This document shows, in pieces, positions 1-28,700 of a DNA stretch of 64,000 bases; position 1 is the stretch's first letter; every line of letters begins with the position of its first letter. Origin of the DNA: Atrina japonica (Eukaryota; Mollusca; Bivalvia; Pterioida; Pinnidae); the NCBI GenBank assembly GCA_030159075.1, contig BROG01000029.1:733001-797000 (forward strand), read 5' to 3'. The notes under the pieces were generated by a model. The model worked only from the letters and a program-made list of their open reading frames with translations. It had not been told where the DNA came from and searched no databases. The position numbers and the translations under genes are program-made.

Positions 1-35
1 AACATAATAATAGAGAATATGTCTGCCAATACTTA

Positions 36-15943
<15,908 letters not shown>

Positions 15944-18900
15944 GGTGAACGATTCACCCGATAAAGTTGTTTAAATATATCAAAAATGTAATAATTTTTA
16001 TGTTTTTGACTGTTTTGTAATACTTAAAGAAAAAAATGGCTGACTTGGAGTCAAACTCAGGTCCTCTTTTACCTCTATGTACTCTTTCCCTTTACTTATG
16101 AAGACATATTGTATTCAACCCATTAAGTGCCCATGTCCCATTTAGTGCCATCCCCCTTATTTTACATACTATCGATAATCTTTTCTAGCTGGTTGACATT
16201 TCCTTCACTGAAAAAACATCTTATGTCCAATTCAGTCACCACTATTTACAAAACGAAGATATTTTTTAAATGAATGACTAACCCATTCACCCCTGAAGAC
16301 ACATTTGGATTAGTCCAAGTCATTGATTTACAGAAGAGTCCATTGTTATTTTGGGGGTTATGGATCACTTTGTTTTTTGTTGGATTTTTTTGGTTTGGTG
16401 TGCCTCTTGTTTTAGCCTAGTGACCCTAAATAAAGAACACAAAATTGAGAATTTTTTGCATTTAATTGGGAAAAAATATATGCATTTTTCATTTGGGAAT
16501 GAAGCCAAAATTTGGCCCCATGGAAACTATAGAAAAAGGCCTGGTATCTATCCATGTAGTAAGTTTATTTTGAAAGATATTATTTTTTCAATTCATGAAA
16601 CAACTTTTACAAGTTCCACTCAGCAATAGTTGGGTGCTGCCATTAGTGGGTCCTAATTTCGATGATTACGTCATATAATGTTGTGCACACAATATAACCC
16701 AAACATCACATGTGATTTCCATTGCTTACTGTCAATGCTTGGCAGACGACGGAGCTTCGAGTTTGCAGTGCGTGATTTGATCCATATATTGTGTTGAATT
16801 CTTACCGAATAATAGAAACTGTATATACATTTTGGAGCATGCTGGTAGAAAAAATATAATTACTCACTTGCTTCCAGCGTATTCTCAAAGATATTATGTC
16901 AGGACGAAGCAAAATTGTATATAGTTTTACACTTGTGTGTGTTTACATATACATGTATGATACTGTGGGATTAAACGAAATATAATTTATAAACAAAAGA
17001 AGAACGCTGTCAAAACTAGAACCCTGATGAATTTAGGACCCTTGATGTCCAAGAACAGGTACCATACCAGCAAAGCACATGAAAGTTGGGACAAATAATT
17101 ATTCCTCAGTTGCACTGAAGCATTGAAGGTGTTCAATGCACAAGTTATAGTGGTCAGACTACATTTGTAATTAGAGTACTCTACAGATTTTCAGTGTATT
17201 ACCGAGTTGTAAGACTATATTTAGTTAATAAACTGGTAATACATAGCACAAACATTCATATTCGATTAATTATTTTTGATAAAATATTATTTAAGTGTAA
17301 CAAAGTACCAGAAAAGATTCCAGTCTTGAGTTGGGATCTACGGAACCTAGTATGCATTTGTCCTTCATAAATTCATAAGTTTTAAGTCCCTTAAAATTAA
17401 TTATCTAATTTTAGATCATAAATCATTCTAAAATCACTAAAACGGATTTGAAATAATATAAAAATAAATTAAAATGTTAAATTGTTTACTTAATAATGTA
17501 TATATTTCCTAAAAATTGTAGAGTACTCTAGTGCGACCCCAAGTTATATAAATGATTTATAGTTCTAACTTCTATCAATATACAATCTGAATCAGCCTCA
17601 AACATGATGGAAAAACTGTAAATATCTCTTATCTTGTATACATTAAATGTTCACGCACTGATCAAGTGACGTTAGAATAGATCTATACAGATCTTTTAAC
17701 CTACACATTTATAGATCTACTACTACTGCACTGTATCTATTTATAGTTAAAAAAAAAAAAGGTCAAAGCATGCTGCCTGTGTTGTCGTGATGTAATTACA
17801 TAAATGACTTTGCACTTTGACTCTCTGGTTTGAACTCAAATGCCAAATAGATGAAACATTGCAGTTTTAACCGAAAATGACACAATTTGGATGATCAGCT
17901 CCGACCTCTTGAACTTTCAGTCAAGTTCAGCCTGAACTCCAGGGACCAATAAAAGTTTTGGGACGGCCCATGTTAATGAAATCTTTGAAAACATCGTGAC
18001 TTGCGTCAGTTTGTTCAATTTAAATATATGAAATAGCTCTCTATTTAAAAATATATGACTACTGTTTTTGTATTTAGAAATTCAGCTAATGTTCACCCGA
18101 CGATAATGACTTATTGCACCTGTCAATTATAAAGCAGCCGGTGACATCCCTCCTTCTCCAAAGTAGTTGATATGTGACTTTCGCGTCTCCAGTACTAGAG
18201 AAGTTTAATATCAAGGGACATAATTCTAAAAGCTAATTTTGTGTATTGTAAATCAATATATCTATTTACCACCAATAAGATTTTTTTAATCGAATAATTT
18301 TAAAGGACACAATTGTATCAATGATAATAAGGAAAAGAAAACAAACAACTAAAAATCTTGATACTAGTGCATTTATTTAAAATTTTAGCATTATTTGAAA
18401 AAAATATTTAAAATCAATTTCTTTGAATTAAAAATTGAACTAACGTGATACTAATTAGTGTTATTTCCTTGCAGTCTAAACACTAATTTCCCTAATATCA
18501 TAACCAGCACAAAAGGGTGGTTAAATTAATTACTGTATATTAAACAAAAACAGTTTACATTGAAGAGATTCGTAAAAATATCTAGATCCCTATATGAATT
18601 TCTGTACAAGCAATTTAATGCAGTGGCATAGGAAGAAAATCAAGAGTGTGTGTGGGGGGGGGGGGGGCTGGTTATGACAATGCTTTTCCAGATAAAAAAA
18701 TTGTTTTCATATGCCTTTTGATTATGCAATTAACATATACACAACAGTGGCAGATCTAGAAATTTGGAAAGGGTGGGTTTGAGGCTAGTGACATAAAATG
18801 GTACTTTTTAAAACTAGTTATGTAATGCATACCTCATCAAAAGCAGAGTGAGGATTAAAAGTCGGAGGTGGTGCAAATATAACATATTCAACTTTTTACA

Positions 18901-19865
18901 GAAAAATGAATGGTTTTAAAATAGGTTTGTTAATTATCCTCACCCTGGTCACTGTACATGATTAATCAGTGTGAGGCAATATTTCAGATAACTTTTGAAA
19001 ATTTAGTAGGTCGTAGATGCATTTTTCTGCGTCCAGACACAAGAATACGCCTATGAATCGGCTAATAAATCATATTGAATATCTTGGGCTTCTCAAAAGA
19101 AGGTCATGGATCAGCAAAAAGGTAAAATCGGGGCAGAAATTCGGCCTAGTAATCTCCAGACATTGAATTATGACCTCTTTATCATTAAAGATATTTCATT
19201 GAGAGATTAATTCGGAGGCCCGTTGAAGTATTCTCAGTAGCTTCCAGACACAAAATCACCGTTTTCCCCGTGGTCCAGGGTATGCTTCACAGAAATGTTC
19301 AATTTTAGAAGACCAGAGAGTTAATTATCATGTTGGAACTGGTTTTTATCTCGGGGAAATATTGCATTAAATTGAAAGACTTATTATTAACATTCAGATT
19401 ATTTATCTCCGCGAAATATTGCATTAAATTGAAAGACTTATTATTTACATTCAGATTATTTACTATAGTTTAAATTGTCATACAGGAAAATGATATGGTT
19501 ACCGGTACTCATCCATGCAATGTAGGCTACTAAGTGGAAGCTGCCTTAAGTGACCACTGTAATGAAAGACCACGATAAAAAAAATCACAATAATTTTTAT
19601 GATAGATGTTTCATCATGACCTATCTTAAAAGAAAGCACCAGTGTTAGGAGACTGGTAGATTTGGGAGTCTCAACTGTAGTAACTTGTTCATGAAATAAA
19701 TATATGACACTGCATACCTCATTTCAAAGTTTTGTAATTATAATAGAAATTATTTTACAGATAAGATCATTTCAATGATAGAACTTTATTTGTTACCATA
19801 AAACAGATTAAACCACGGCTTGAGATTTATTTGTGTAGTGATTGAATGTATCATAAAAACCTTAA
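15944..19865. other. Intergenic region between TMC 3' end and ALDH 5' end (unique part)
   Basis: AT-rich. It contains a MITE copy (16110-16270), a short dispersed repeat (CCCCTGAAGACACATTTGGA, 16285-16360, also at 27965-28050 inverted and 61110-61190), a TTTGGGAATGAAGCC-type repeat at 16440-16560, G-homopolymers at 18652 and a two-copy 57-base duplication at 19347-19462. The ALDH promoter should be just right of 15943, but I see no TATA box or CpG-rich block that I would call. Confidence 0.6.
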
Positions 19866-19869
19866 TGTA

Positions 19870-21175
19870 TAATCATTATGTTGGAATCATGCTTTTTAAA
19901 AGACATGCTACGATTGTACATGTATATGGATCATGCCATTTACATGAAATATTATGATTGTAAAGCTAGGGATCATGCCATTTAAATGACAAATGTTACG
20001 ACTGTACAGTGATCATGCCATTTTAATGACATGTTACGATTGTACAGTGATCATGCCATTTTAATGACATATTACGGTTGTACAGATATCATGCCATTTA
20101 CATGACATGTTACGATTGTACTGAGATCATGCCATTTACATGACATGTTACGATTGTACAGAGATCATGCCATTTACATGACATGTTACGACTGTACAGC
20201 TAGGGATCATGCCATTTAAACGACACGTTACAATTGTACAGAGATCATGCCATTTAAATCACTCATATAACCACTTATGCCATTTAAGTCCTATGTGTAA
20301 TAGTTAAGGGATCATGCTACTTTAGTGTCACATTAATGTAACCATTTCTATAGAAACATGTCATGTAAGTCACACATGTAACCATTGTGAAGGGATCACA
20401 CTGTTATAGTCACATTACCATTGTAAAGGTGTCAATTTTTTTTTAAAGTCACATGTAATCATTGCGAAAGGATCACACCATTATAGGCACATTACCTTTG
20501 TAAAAGTGTCAAATTTTTTTTAGTCACATGTAATCATTATGAAGGGATCATGCCATCTAAAAGAAATGTGTCACTACTGTTAAGTGATCATGTCATACAA
20601 GTCAAATATATAACCATTATGCAGGAATCATGTCATATAAAAGTTAGTCATGTTACTTTTCAAGTCACATGTACATCATTGTAAAGTGATCATGTCATTA
20701 AGTCACATGTAATCACTGTAAAGTGACCATGTCATTAAGTCACATGTAATCACTGTAAAGTGACCATGTCATTAAGTCACATTTAATCACTGTAAAGTGA
20801 CCATGTCATTAAGTCACATGTAATCACTGTAAAGTGACCATGTCATTAAGTCACATGCAGTCATTGTAAAGTGACCATGTCATTTAAGTCACATGCAGTC
20901 ATTGTAAAGTGATCATGCCATTTAAGTCACTAATAATCATTGTGAAGTATTCATGCCATTAAAAATCGAATCTGTAAACAGTTTCATGGGATGATGCAAT
21001 TTTAATGTCACATTTGTGACTATTTTTATGGGATCATGAAATTCAAGTAAACATATGTATATGTTTACATTCAAGTAAACACATGTAAACATTATAAAAT
21101 GATCATGATATTTAAGTAACGTGTAAACATTGTAAAGGATCACATTATTTAAGCCATGTGTCACATCCAGCAAGA
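19870..21175. repeat. ~38-40 bp minisatellite (GATCATGCCATTTAAATGACATG)
   Basis: Units carry GATCATGCCATTTA, then CATGACATGTTACGATTGTA. They grade rightwards into a cleaner 37-base form (GTCACATGTAATCACTGTAA) at about 20690-20910. Divergence rises at both ends. Confidence 0.85.
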
Positions 21176-21239
21176 TTTAAACACATGCTAATTAATGTAT
21201 TGAGATATTGTAGACTGAATTTGTTTTTATCACATGTTG

Positions 21240-22325
21240 CTTGTAACAGGTCTTTAGGGTAATTATTATCATGGGTCGTTATTGATGATTCTTGTCACAG
21301 GTCTTAAGGATGATTCTTGTCAAAGGTCTTTAAGATGATTTTTGTCACAGGTCCTCAGGATGTTTCTGTCACAGGTAGGATGATTCTTGTCACAAGTCTT
21401 TAGGATGATTCTTGTCAAAGGTTTTTAGGATGATTCTTGTCACAGGTCTTTGGAATGATTCTTGTCACAGGTCTTTGGAATGATTCTTGTCACAGGTCTT
21501 TAGAATGATTCTTGTCAAAGTTCTTTAGGATGATTCTTGTCACAGGTCTTAAGAATTATTCTTGTCACAGGTCTATAGGATGATTCTTGTCACAGGTCTT
21601 TAGGAAGATTCTTGTCACAGGTGTTTAGGATGATTTTTGTCACAGGCCTTTAGGATGATTCTTTTCACAGGTCTTTAGGATGTTTCTTGTCACAGGTCTT
21701 CAGGATGTTTCTTGTCACAGGTAGGATGATTCTTGTCACAGGCCTTTAGAATGATTCTCGTCACACATCTTTCAGATGATTCTTGTCACAGGTCTTTAGG
21801 ATGATTATGGTCACAGGTCTTTAGGATGTTTATGGTCACAGGTCTTAGGATGATTTTTTGGACAAGTCTTTAACATGATTCCTGTCAAATGTCTTTAGAA
21901 TAAGACTTGTCACAGACTATAGGATGATTCTTGTCACAGGTTTTTAGAATGATTCTTGTCACAGGTCTATAGGATGATTCTTGTCACAGGTCTTTAGGAA
22001 GATTCTTATCAAAGGTCTTTAGGATGATTTCTGTCACAGGTCTTTAGGATGATTCTTTTCAGAGGTCTTTAGGATGTTTCTTGTCACAGGTCTTCAGGAT
22101 GTTTCTTGTCACAGGTAGGATGATTCTTGTCACAGGCCTTTAGAATGATTCTCATCACACATCTTTCAGATGATTCTTGTCACAGGTCTTTAGGATGATT
22201 ATGGTCACAGGTCTTAGGACGATTTTTTGGACAAGTCTTTAACATGATTCCTGTCAAATGTCTTTAGAATAAGACTTGTCACAGACTGTAGAATGATTAT
22301 TGTCACAGGTCACTAGCATGACACT
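21240..22325. repeat. ~25-bp minisatellite (GATTCTTGTCACAGGTCTTTAG) with higher-order copy
   Basis: About 40 units of GATGATTCTTGTCACAGG plus TCTTTAG. A segment of about 390 bases is itself duplicated: CAGGTAGGATGATTC recurs 394 bases apart (21717 and 22111) and TTTTTTGGACAAGTC about 369 bases apart. The second copy has lost one unit. Confidence 0.9.
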
Positions 22326-22607
22326 TAACACAGAGATCCCTTGGCAGTTCCACTGCAAAAGTGAAAATCAGTGGTACTTACAAACGACCAATATAAGAAA
22401 TAAAAACATAAAAATCAGAAGGAGTGATAACAATATAATCTCAATAAGTGTTTTTATAAACAACAGATTATAACAAAATGTATAATGATAAAACAAAAAT
22501 GGAGCTGTAGGTTTATCATGACAAAATATTATGGTATTCAGTCAAGAGATTCTGATCTTCATGCTATGTCTTTTGTATTTAGATTTAATCTTTGTTTCTA
22601 GTGCTAT

Positions 22608-22746
22608 TTACAGGTCCATCAAAGAAAATCCTGTATTGTATTTATACCTTGAAACATTCATCATATTAAAACTGAAATCCTTGAGCTGATTATACACTAT
22701 TAAACTCATGAAATTTTCTATATAGTTCCTGAATTTCTTCTCTTTC
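22608..22746 (-). CDS. TMC terminal exon (proposed)
   Basis: The acceptor is TTTGTTTTCAG|GAAAGA. Joined in the phase left by the previous exon it reads KEKKFRNYIENFMSLIVYNQ and continues 25 codons to TAA. Read in phase 0 it would give EREEIQELYRKFHEFNSV and stop, also a plausible C-terminal coil. I prefer the phase-consistent reading. It lies 5.7 kb from the previous exon and no clear AATAAA follows within 300 bases, so confidence is modest. Confidence 0.45.
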
Positions 22747-25700
22747 CTGAAAACAAAGAAAGAAATTTGGATAAACAAGAGTTGTCAGAAGACAACAAAG
22801 CTTGCTGAAACGGGTGCAAATTATCACAAGAATTACACATAAATACATTTCTTGCCGGTCCCTGCTTTGACATTAAATGCAAAAGATGGGACTGTGAATA
22901 AATTTTAAGTTAGGCCTCTAAGTAAAATATATATTTTACAGGGTGGGGCAGGACCCCAAGGACCCACCATACACCACTGAATGTGTTTCCCTAAAACAAT
23001 TAATAATATACATGGTTTAACAATGGGGATGTGAATGGTTTTTAAGTTATAAGTAAAAATAAATGTTTCAGGGGGGTGGAACAGGACCCCCCAAGGACCC
23101 TATCATACACCAATAAATGTGTCTACCACTAACAAACAAGAATATATATGGTTTAGGGGTAGGCATGTGAATAGTTCTCAAGAAATACATAAAATAATAA
23201 ATTTAAGGGGGTGAGGCATATACCCCCAAAGACCCCAATGCACACCAATAAGCACTGATGTTCTACCCAAATGGAACCTCCATCCAAATTACAAGCAACC
23301 TAACACTATCTTTATTCAAGAACCAAGGCCCTGATGAAAACTTAAGAGTGATCTGAACACAGGTAAGTTTTTAAGAAAACTGTAAGTCCAAAACCATAAT
23401 AAATCACAAAACATAAAAAATTAAATATATTCCAAAATAGTTTCAGATCTCACTCTGCTAATTGATACTTTACCCCCAAATAGTGCTTCATACCAATTTG
23501 ATAACAGCCTCCTACTACACATATTGAATGATTTATAGTACTTTCCAACACTTGCCCCAAAACTTGATTTTCATGAATGAAAGTTTAAGTCTCAAAACAT
23601 GTTAAAATTTTAATTTTATTCCAAAAAAGTTTCGGATTTCACTCCGCTAATTGATATTATACCCCCAAAGAGTCCTTTATATCGAATAACAGCATCTTAC
23701 TACACATACTGAATGATTTATAGTGCTTTCCAACACTTGCCCAAAAACTTTAATCTTGGTAATGCCAGACACTGATGTGACTACATAAGCCCATCCCTAT
23801 TCTTCGAATACGTGAGCTAAAAATGAATGTACTGGAACATTTATCATAGCAGTGTAATCAAAGAAAAAGTATCAAAATATTAAATCTATAATATTTTAAG
23901 AAAATATATATGCTTTTCTATTTTTCTAATTTAAAAGGTTTAATCTTGTTGACTGAATCAGGATGTGTGGCAAGTTTCTCATGTGCATAGTCAGAAAATC
24001 TTAATTCGCACAAACTTCTGTGTATAGATATACCCATGGGCTAAAGCCTATTCACATGACCAGCATGTACAATTTCAGGAAATCTACTCACAGGAACTTT
24101 TGCATATATAGATATACCCATGGGCTGAGACTATTCACATGACCGTCATGTACAAATTCAAGAAATCTTTTCAAAGGACCATATACAGTCAACTCCACTT
24201 ATAACGAAATGGAAGAAAAAATTTTATATCTCGTTATAGCGGGAATTCTTTATACGAAATGAGGGCAAATTACAGGTTCTATTGATTGATAACCAGTTAT
24301 GTAAGGCAACTTAATTATACAACATTGAATCATGTATCACAGGATGACATCCAAGCCAAGAATTAACAATACAGTCAGTTTAATTGTAATAAAAGTTAAA
24401 TTTATTTGAAAAGCGAGATACAGTTTGAAAAAAAAACAATACATAGATATCGTAAGTCTTGTTTGTAAAACATCTCGTTATACAACAATAAAACTACATG
24501 ATGAAACCGTCATCGGGACAAATTTATAAGCTCGTTTCATACTATATTTCGTTATATTTATCTCGTTATAGGCGTTCAGATTTATACAGAATTGAATAGT
24601 AAATGCAAGGGGAATAGAGATATTCTCGTTATAGACAGAATCTCATTATATTAGCGATCTCGTTATAAGTGGAGTTAACTGTATAAAAATTCAGGAAATC
24701 TATATTCATGACAGTCAAGTGTAAATATATGGCCAAAATAATGTTTTGGCACAATTGCCATAAAGCTCTTATCAATCAATGGCTTCTCATTTTTAAAAAA
24801 ATGCATGCTTTAGTTTAAAGTTTACGCATATCACAAATATGCAAAAGTCTATAATGATCATATGACACTTGTGTAGTTTCAGTTTATTTTAAGGAACCAA
24901 GTCAATACAAAATAATTTTCTTGACATATCAATTAATGTCAACTTTGTGCTACTACTTGCACATATTTAGATACATGTATCTTCTAAAAAAAACTTATGG
25001 GGTACTTATTTATTTCTTTTCAGGTCTATCTTCATATTGTTATAAGTTTATATATTCTACTAGTCTCTAGAAAATTTTTATAGGTAAACATGCTAAAATT
25101 CTTTCTGTATTGTAATGCTTAACTTTCAGTTACTTGTGATATCATTTGTTAGTTATCTTTAAAGCAGAAGGGGGTAACCATAAACCCGTTACAATTAATG
25201 AGGGGGTAATAAAAGAATTTCTATATGTGTGTAATAAAATTGAAACATCTGGTTTTTGCTCACTTTTACTTAATGATGTTTATCTCAAGAATTTCTGTAA
25301 ATAATGCTAGTCTATATAGAATAATCTAATTGATCTGCATGATGGCCATACCAGTAAAAATTTTGACATTCCTGTGAATAGACACTGCCAGTTACAAACA
25401 TTCTTAACACTGATATAAAGCTCTTTTTGTCAAAGTTTTGCTTAGAAACAAAATCTAGGTCATTATTGATGTTGAAATTACATTTCTGATTGAATTTATG
25501 ATAACAGAAGATATTTTCGAGAAATACTTTGCTCTCAATAAGTAAACCATTTATGAATATTTTATTTATCACCATGGCCTCTGCCTTTTTGTCCCTTGTG
25601 ATCAAGACGATACACTGGAACCTGTCTTGTGAGACCAATGTCATAGAAGACCACCTGTCTTGTGATACTACTGTCATAGAAAACCACCTGTCTTGTGAGA

Positions 25701-28700
25701 CCAATGTCATAGAAGACCACCTGTCTTGTGAGACTACTGTCATAGTAGACCACCTGTCATGTGAGATCAATGTTATAGAAGACCACCTGTCTTGTAAGAC
25801 TACTGTCCTAGAAGACCACCTGTCTTGTGAGATCACTGTCCTAGAAGACCACCTGTCTTGTAAGACTACTGTCCTAGAAGACCACCTGTCTTGTGAGACT
25901 ACTGTCCTAGAAGACCACCTGTCTTGTGATACTACTGTCATAGATGACCACCTGTCTTGTGAGATCACTGTCCTAGAAGACCACCTGTCCTGTGAGATCA
26001 ATGTCATAGAAGACCACCTGTCTTGTGATACTACTGTCATAGATGACCACCTGTCTTGTGAGACCATTGTCATAGAAGACCACCTGTCCTGTGAGATCAA
26101 TGTCATAGAAGACCACCTGTCTTGTGAGACCATTGTCATAGAAGACCACCTGTCTTGTCCACTTATCTTGTGAGACCACTATCATAGAGGACCACCTGTT
26201 TTGTGAGACAACTGTCATAGAAGACAACCTGTCTTGTGGGACCACATTCTGAAAACACTTACTAAATAATCTTTTAGATGAACCCTTTATCAAGAGAATA
26301 AGGATTTTCCTAACTCCTAATTAAATTCTGGGTCCAGGGTCTGAAAAATTGGGACAACATACAACATTTCACTAAAATAGAAAAACTTAATTTGAGACAT
26401 TTGTTGGAAAATATTTTATTCTTTACTTGGAAATTCCATGTCGGAAATTTTTGCATACTTTTACGAAAATACAAACCTTTTTTGCATTGGGAACGGGTCC
26501 TGTAACCTGGTCCCAAAAAGGCTATGAAAAATCCCTATAAGATTTCAGTGACAAAAGGGGTGGTTTTTCAAGACAGGTTCCACTATAATGTGTCAGCAGA
26601 ATGCATAAAAATGAAATATCTGTGAAATAATTGATGACAGATAACAATAACTTCTGCAGGCTTAGAAACACATTTTTTGATAAAGGGAAATAACTGTTTG
26701 AAACATACATTCCAATCTAAATTTTGTTTATTTTCTGCTGTCTAACACTACACTCAACATTATGTTTTTGTTTTTGTTTTTCAGTGGCAGCTAGTTTTAA
26801 AGCTGTAGGAGGATCTAAAGAACTTGAGTTACAATGTGTTCTGGAGAAATTACCACAAACATAATCTACAAATAAACTGGCCCTTAGATGCAAGCATGTG
26901 TCCTCCCTTGCATTTGCTTGCTTTAATTATAAAATATAGGTTCAATTTTGATCATGAAAACATGTTAGTTCTAAAATCAAATATAATACCTGATGTAGCT
27001 CTGCTTGCAGCACTAGTTTATGCCTTTTTTCTATAGTGAAAGAAATCTTCTGGTAAAACAGCAATGCCCTGTTAAAGTACATTGTATGTGAAGTAGTAGT
27101 CATTGTGTGTTTCTATGTGAACAGTTATACATGCACTAATTACAGCGAATAAACTAAAAATGTCAATTTCTACAATACATGACTGGCAAATTTTCAAAAA
27201 TTCTGATATATTCTGCAAACTGATTTATCTTTGTTCGACGTGAACTGTATTCTTAGGAATGAAATGCTAATTTAGTTGACACACATGCAGAGATTATTAT
27301 TCGATAATACAAATAAAAAAAAAAATAACAAGGCTAATGCAAAAAACATAAAGTCCTCCACATGGGGCATATGACCAGTACATTGACAAAAACACCCATT
27401 TACTTTTTAAGATGTTTGTTTGACCAAATATGGTGAGTAGTTGAAATAGATAAGGCTCAGCCAAATGAAATCAACAATGGGAAATAACTCTATAAATAAG
27501 GATGGTAGGAGTGTAATTTTTAGTATGCTACACTGTCAACTGAGGACGTATACCCTTACCAATTATAGGAAGCTTTGGTAAAAAGAAAGAACTTAAAAAT
27601 TACACAAGGACAAAATACAGCAAAGGATGGAATAACAATTATAGGAAGCTTTGGTAAAACAGAACTTGTAAAACACAAGGGGACAGTCCTCCTCCCCCCA
27701 CCCGAACCAATGGGAGAATTTAAAATCAGCAGGTTTTTTTTGATGTAAGCCATTTCCAAATTTGATTTGCATTTCATGACAAACAAAATCTGACAGCATG
27801 AACAGTAAAACTTCATTTCCTTAACTAATTAAAGTGTATTTGTTAAATGATTTCCTCTGATGCAAAATAAAACTAAGATGTCAGTAAATAACAAGTTGAC
27901 TTCACAGCATTCATTTGACAATTTCTATTATGTAACATGATTGTATGTAACAATTATCAACTCATCAACCCCTGAAAAACAATGGACTCTTCTGTAAATC
28001 AATGACAAAAACCAGTCCAAATGTGTCTTTAGGGGTGAACGATTAACACACTTTTTTCATTACTGTTAAATTTTCAATGATTTTTCCAGATGCTTTTCAT
28101 TTCCGTTGGAAAAAATTTAAGTTAATGAGAAATTCCAATATTCTCAGTGGGCAAGACAATTTCTGATAGCTCAAAACAGGAAAATTATTAATGTTGAAAT
28201 TAGCAGCACTTTGATCTATTTCCATGTTATACAATGTATATCTTTTTACATTAGTTTTTGAATTTTTCATTAGCTTTGTAAAACAATTTGGTTACAATGT
28301 ACTTTGGCAAAGTCACCTACCTACCACATTTAAGCTTAGCAAACTTCACCACATTGTTAATTTATATTTAGTTGGGGTCAAACCAAAAAGAACTGAGGGA
28401 GAGAAACCTATAATGATATGAAGTATGTTGCTCCAATTACTTAACACAGACGTACCTGCTATTATAAAAATCAATATTACTGGTCAGAGTAAACTGAGTC
28501 CAAATTAGTATCAAGACCAATGAGACCAACAAGATCAAGAGTAGCAACCAAGATATAGATGCTCTGTTCACAACAATACCAAATTCAGTTAATACACAAG
28601 CATGACCAATTTTTCATGATTTTCAGTTCAAAACACACAGAATTGATGCTGCAATTTGAGAAAATGTTATATTTCATAAATTTATAAATAAATGTTGTAA

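Noticed and set aside
16351..16629. 92-codon plus-strand frame with a hydrophobic start
   Set aside because: The sequence looks like a dispersed TTTGGGAATGAAGCC repeat and there is no splice or homology support.
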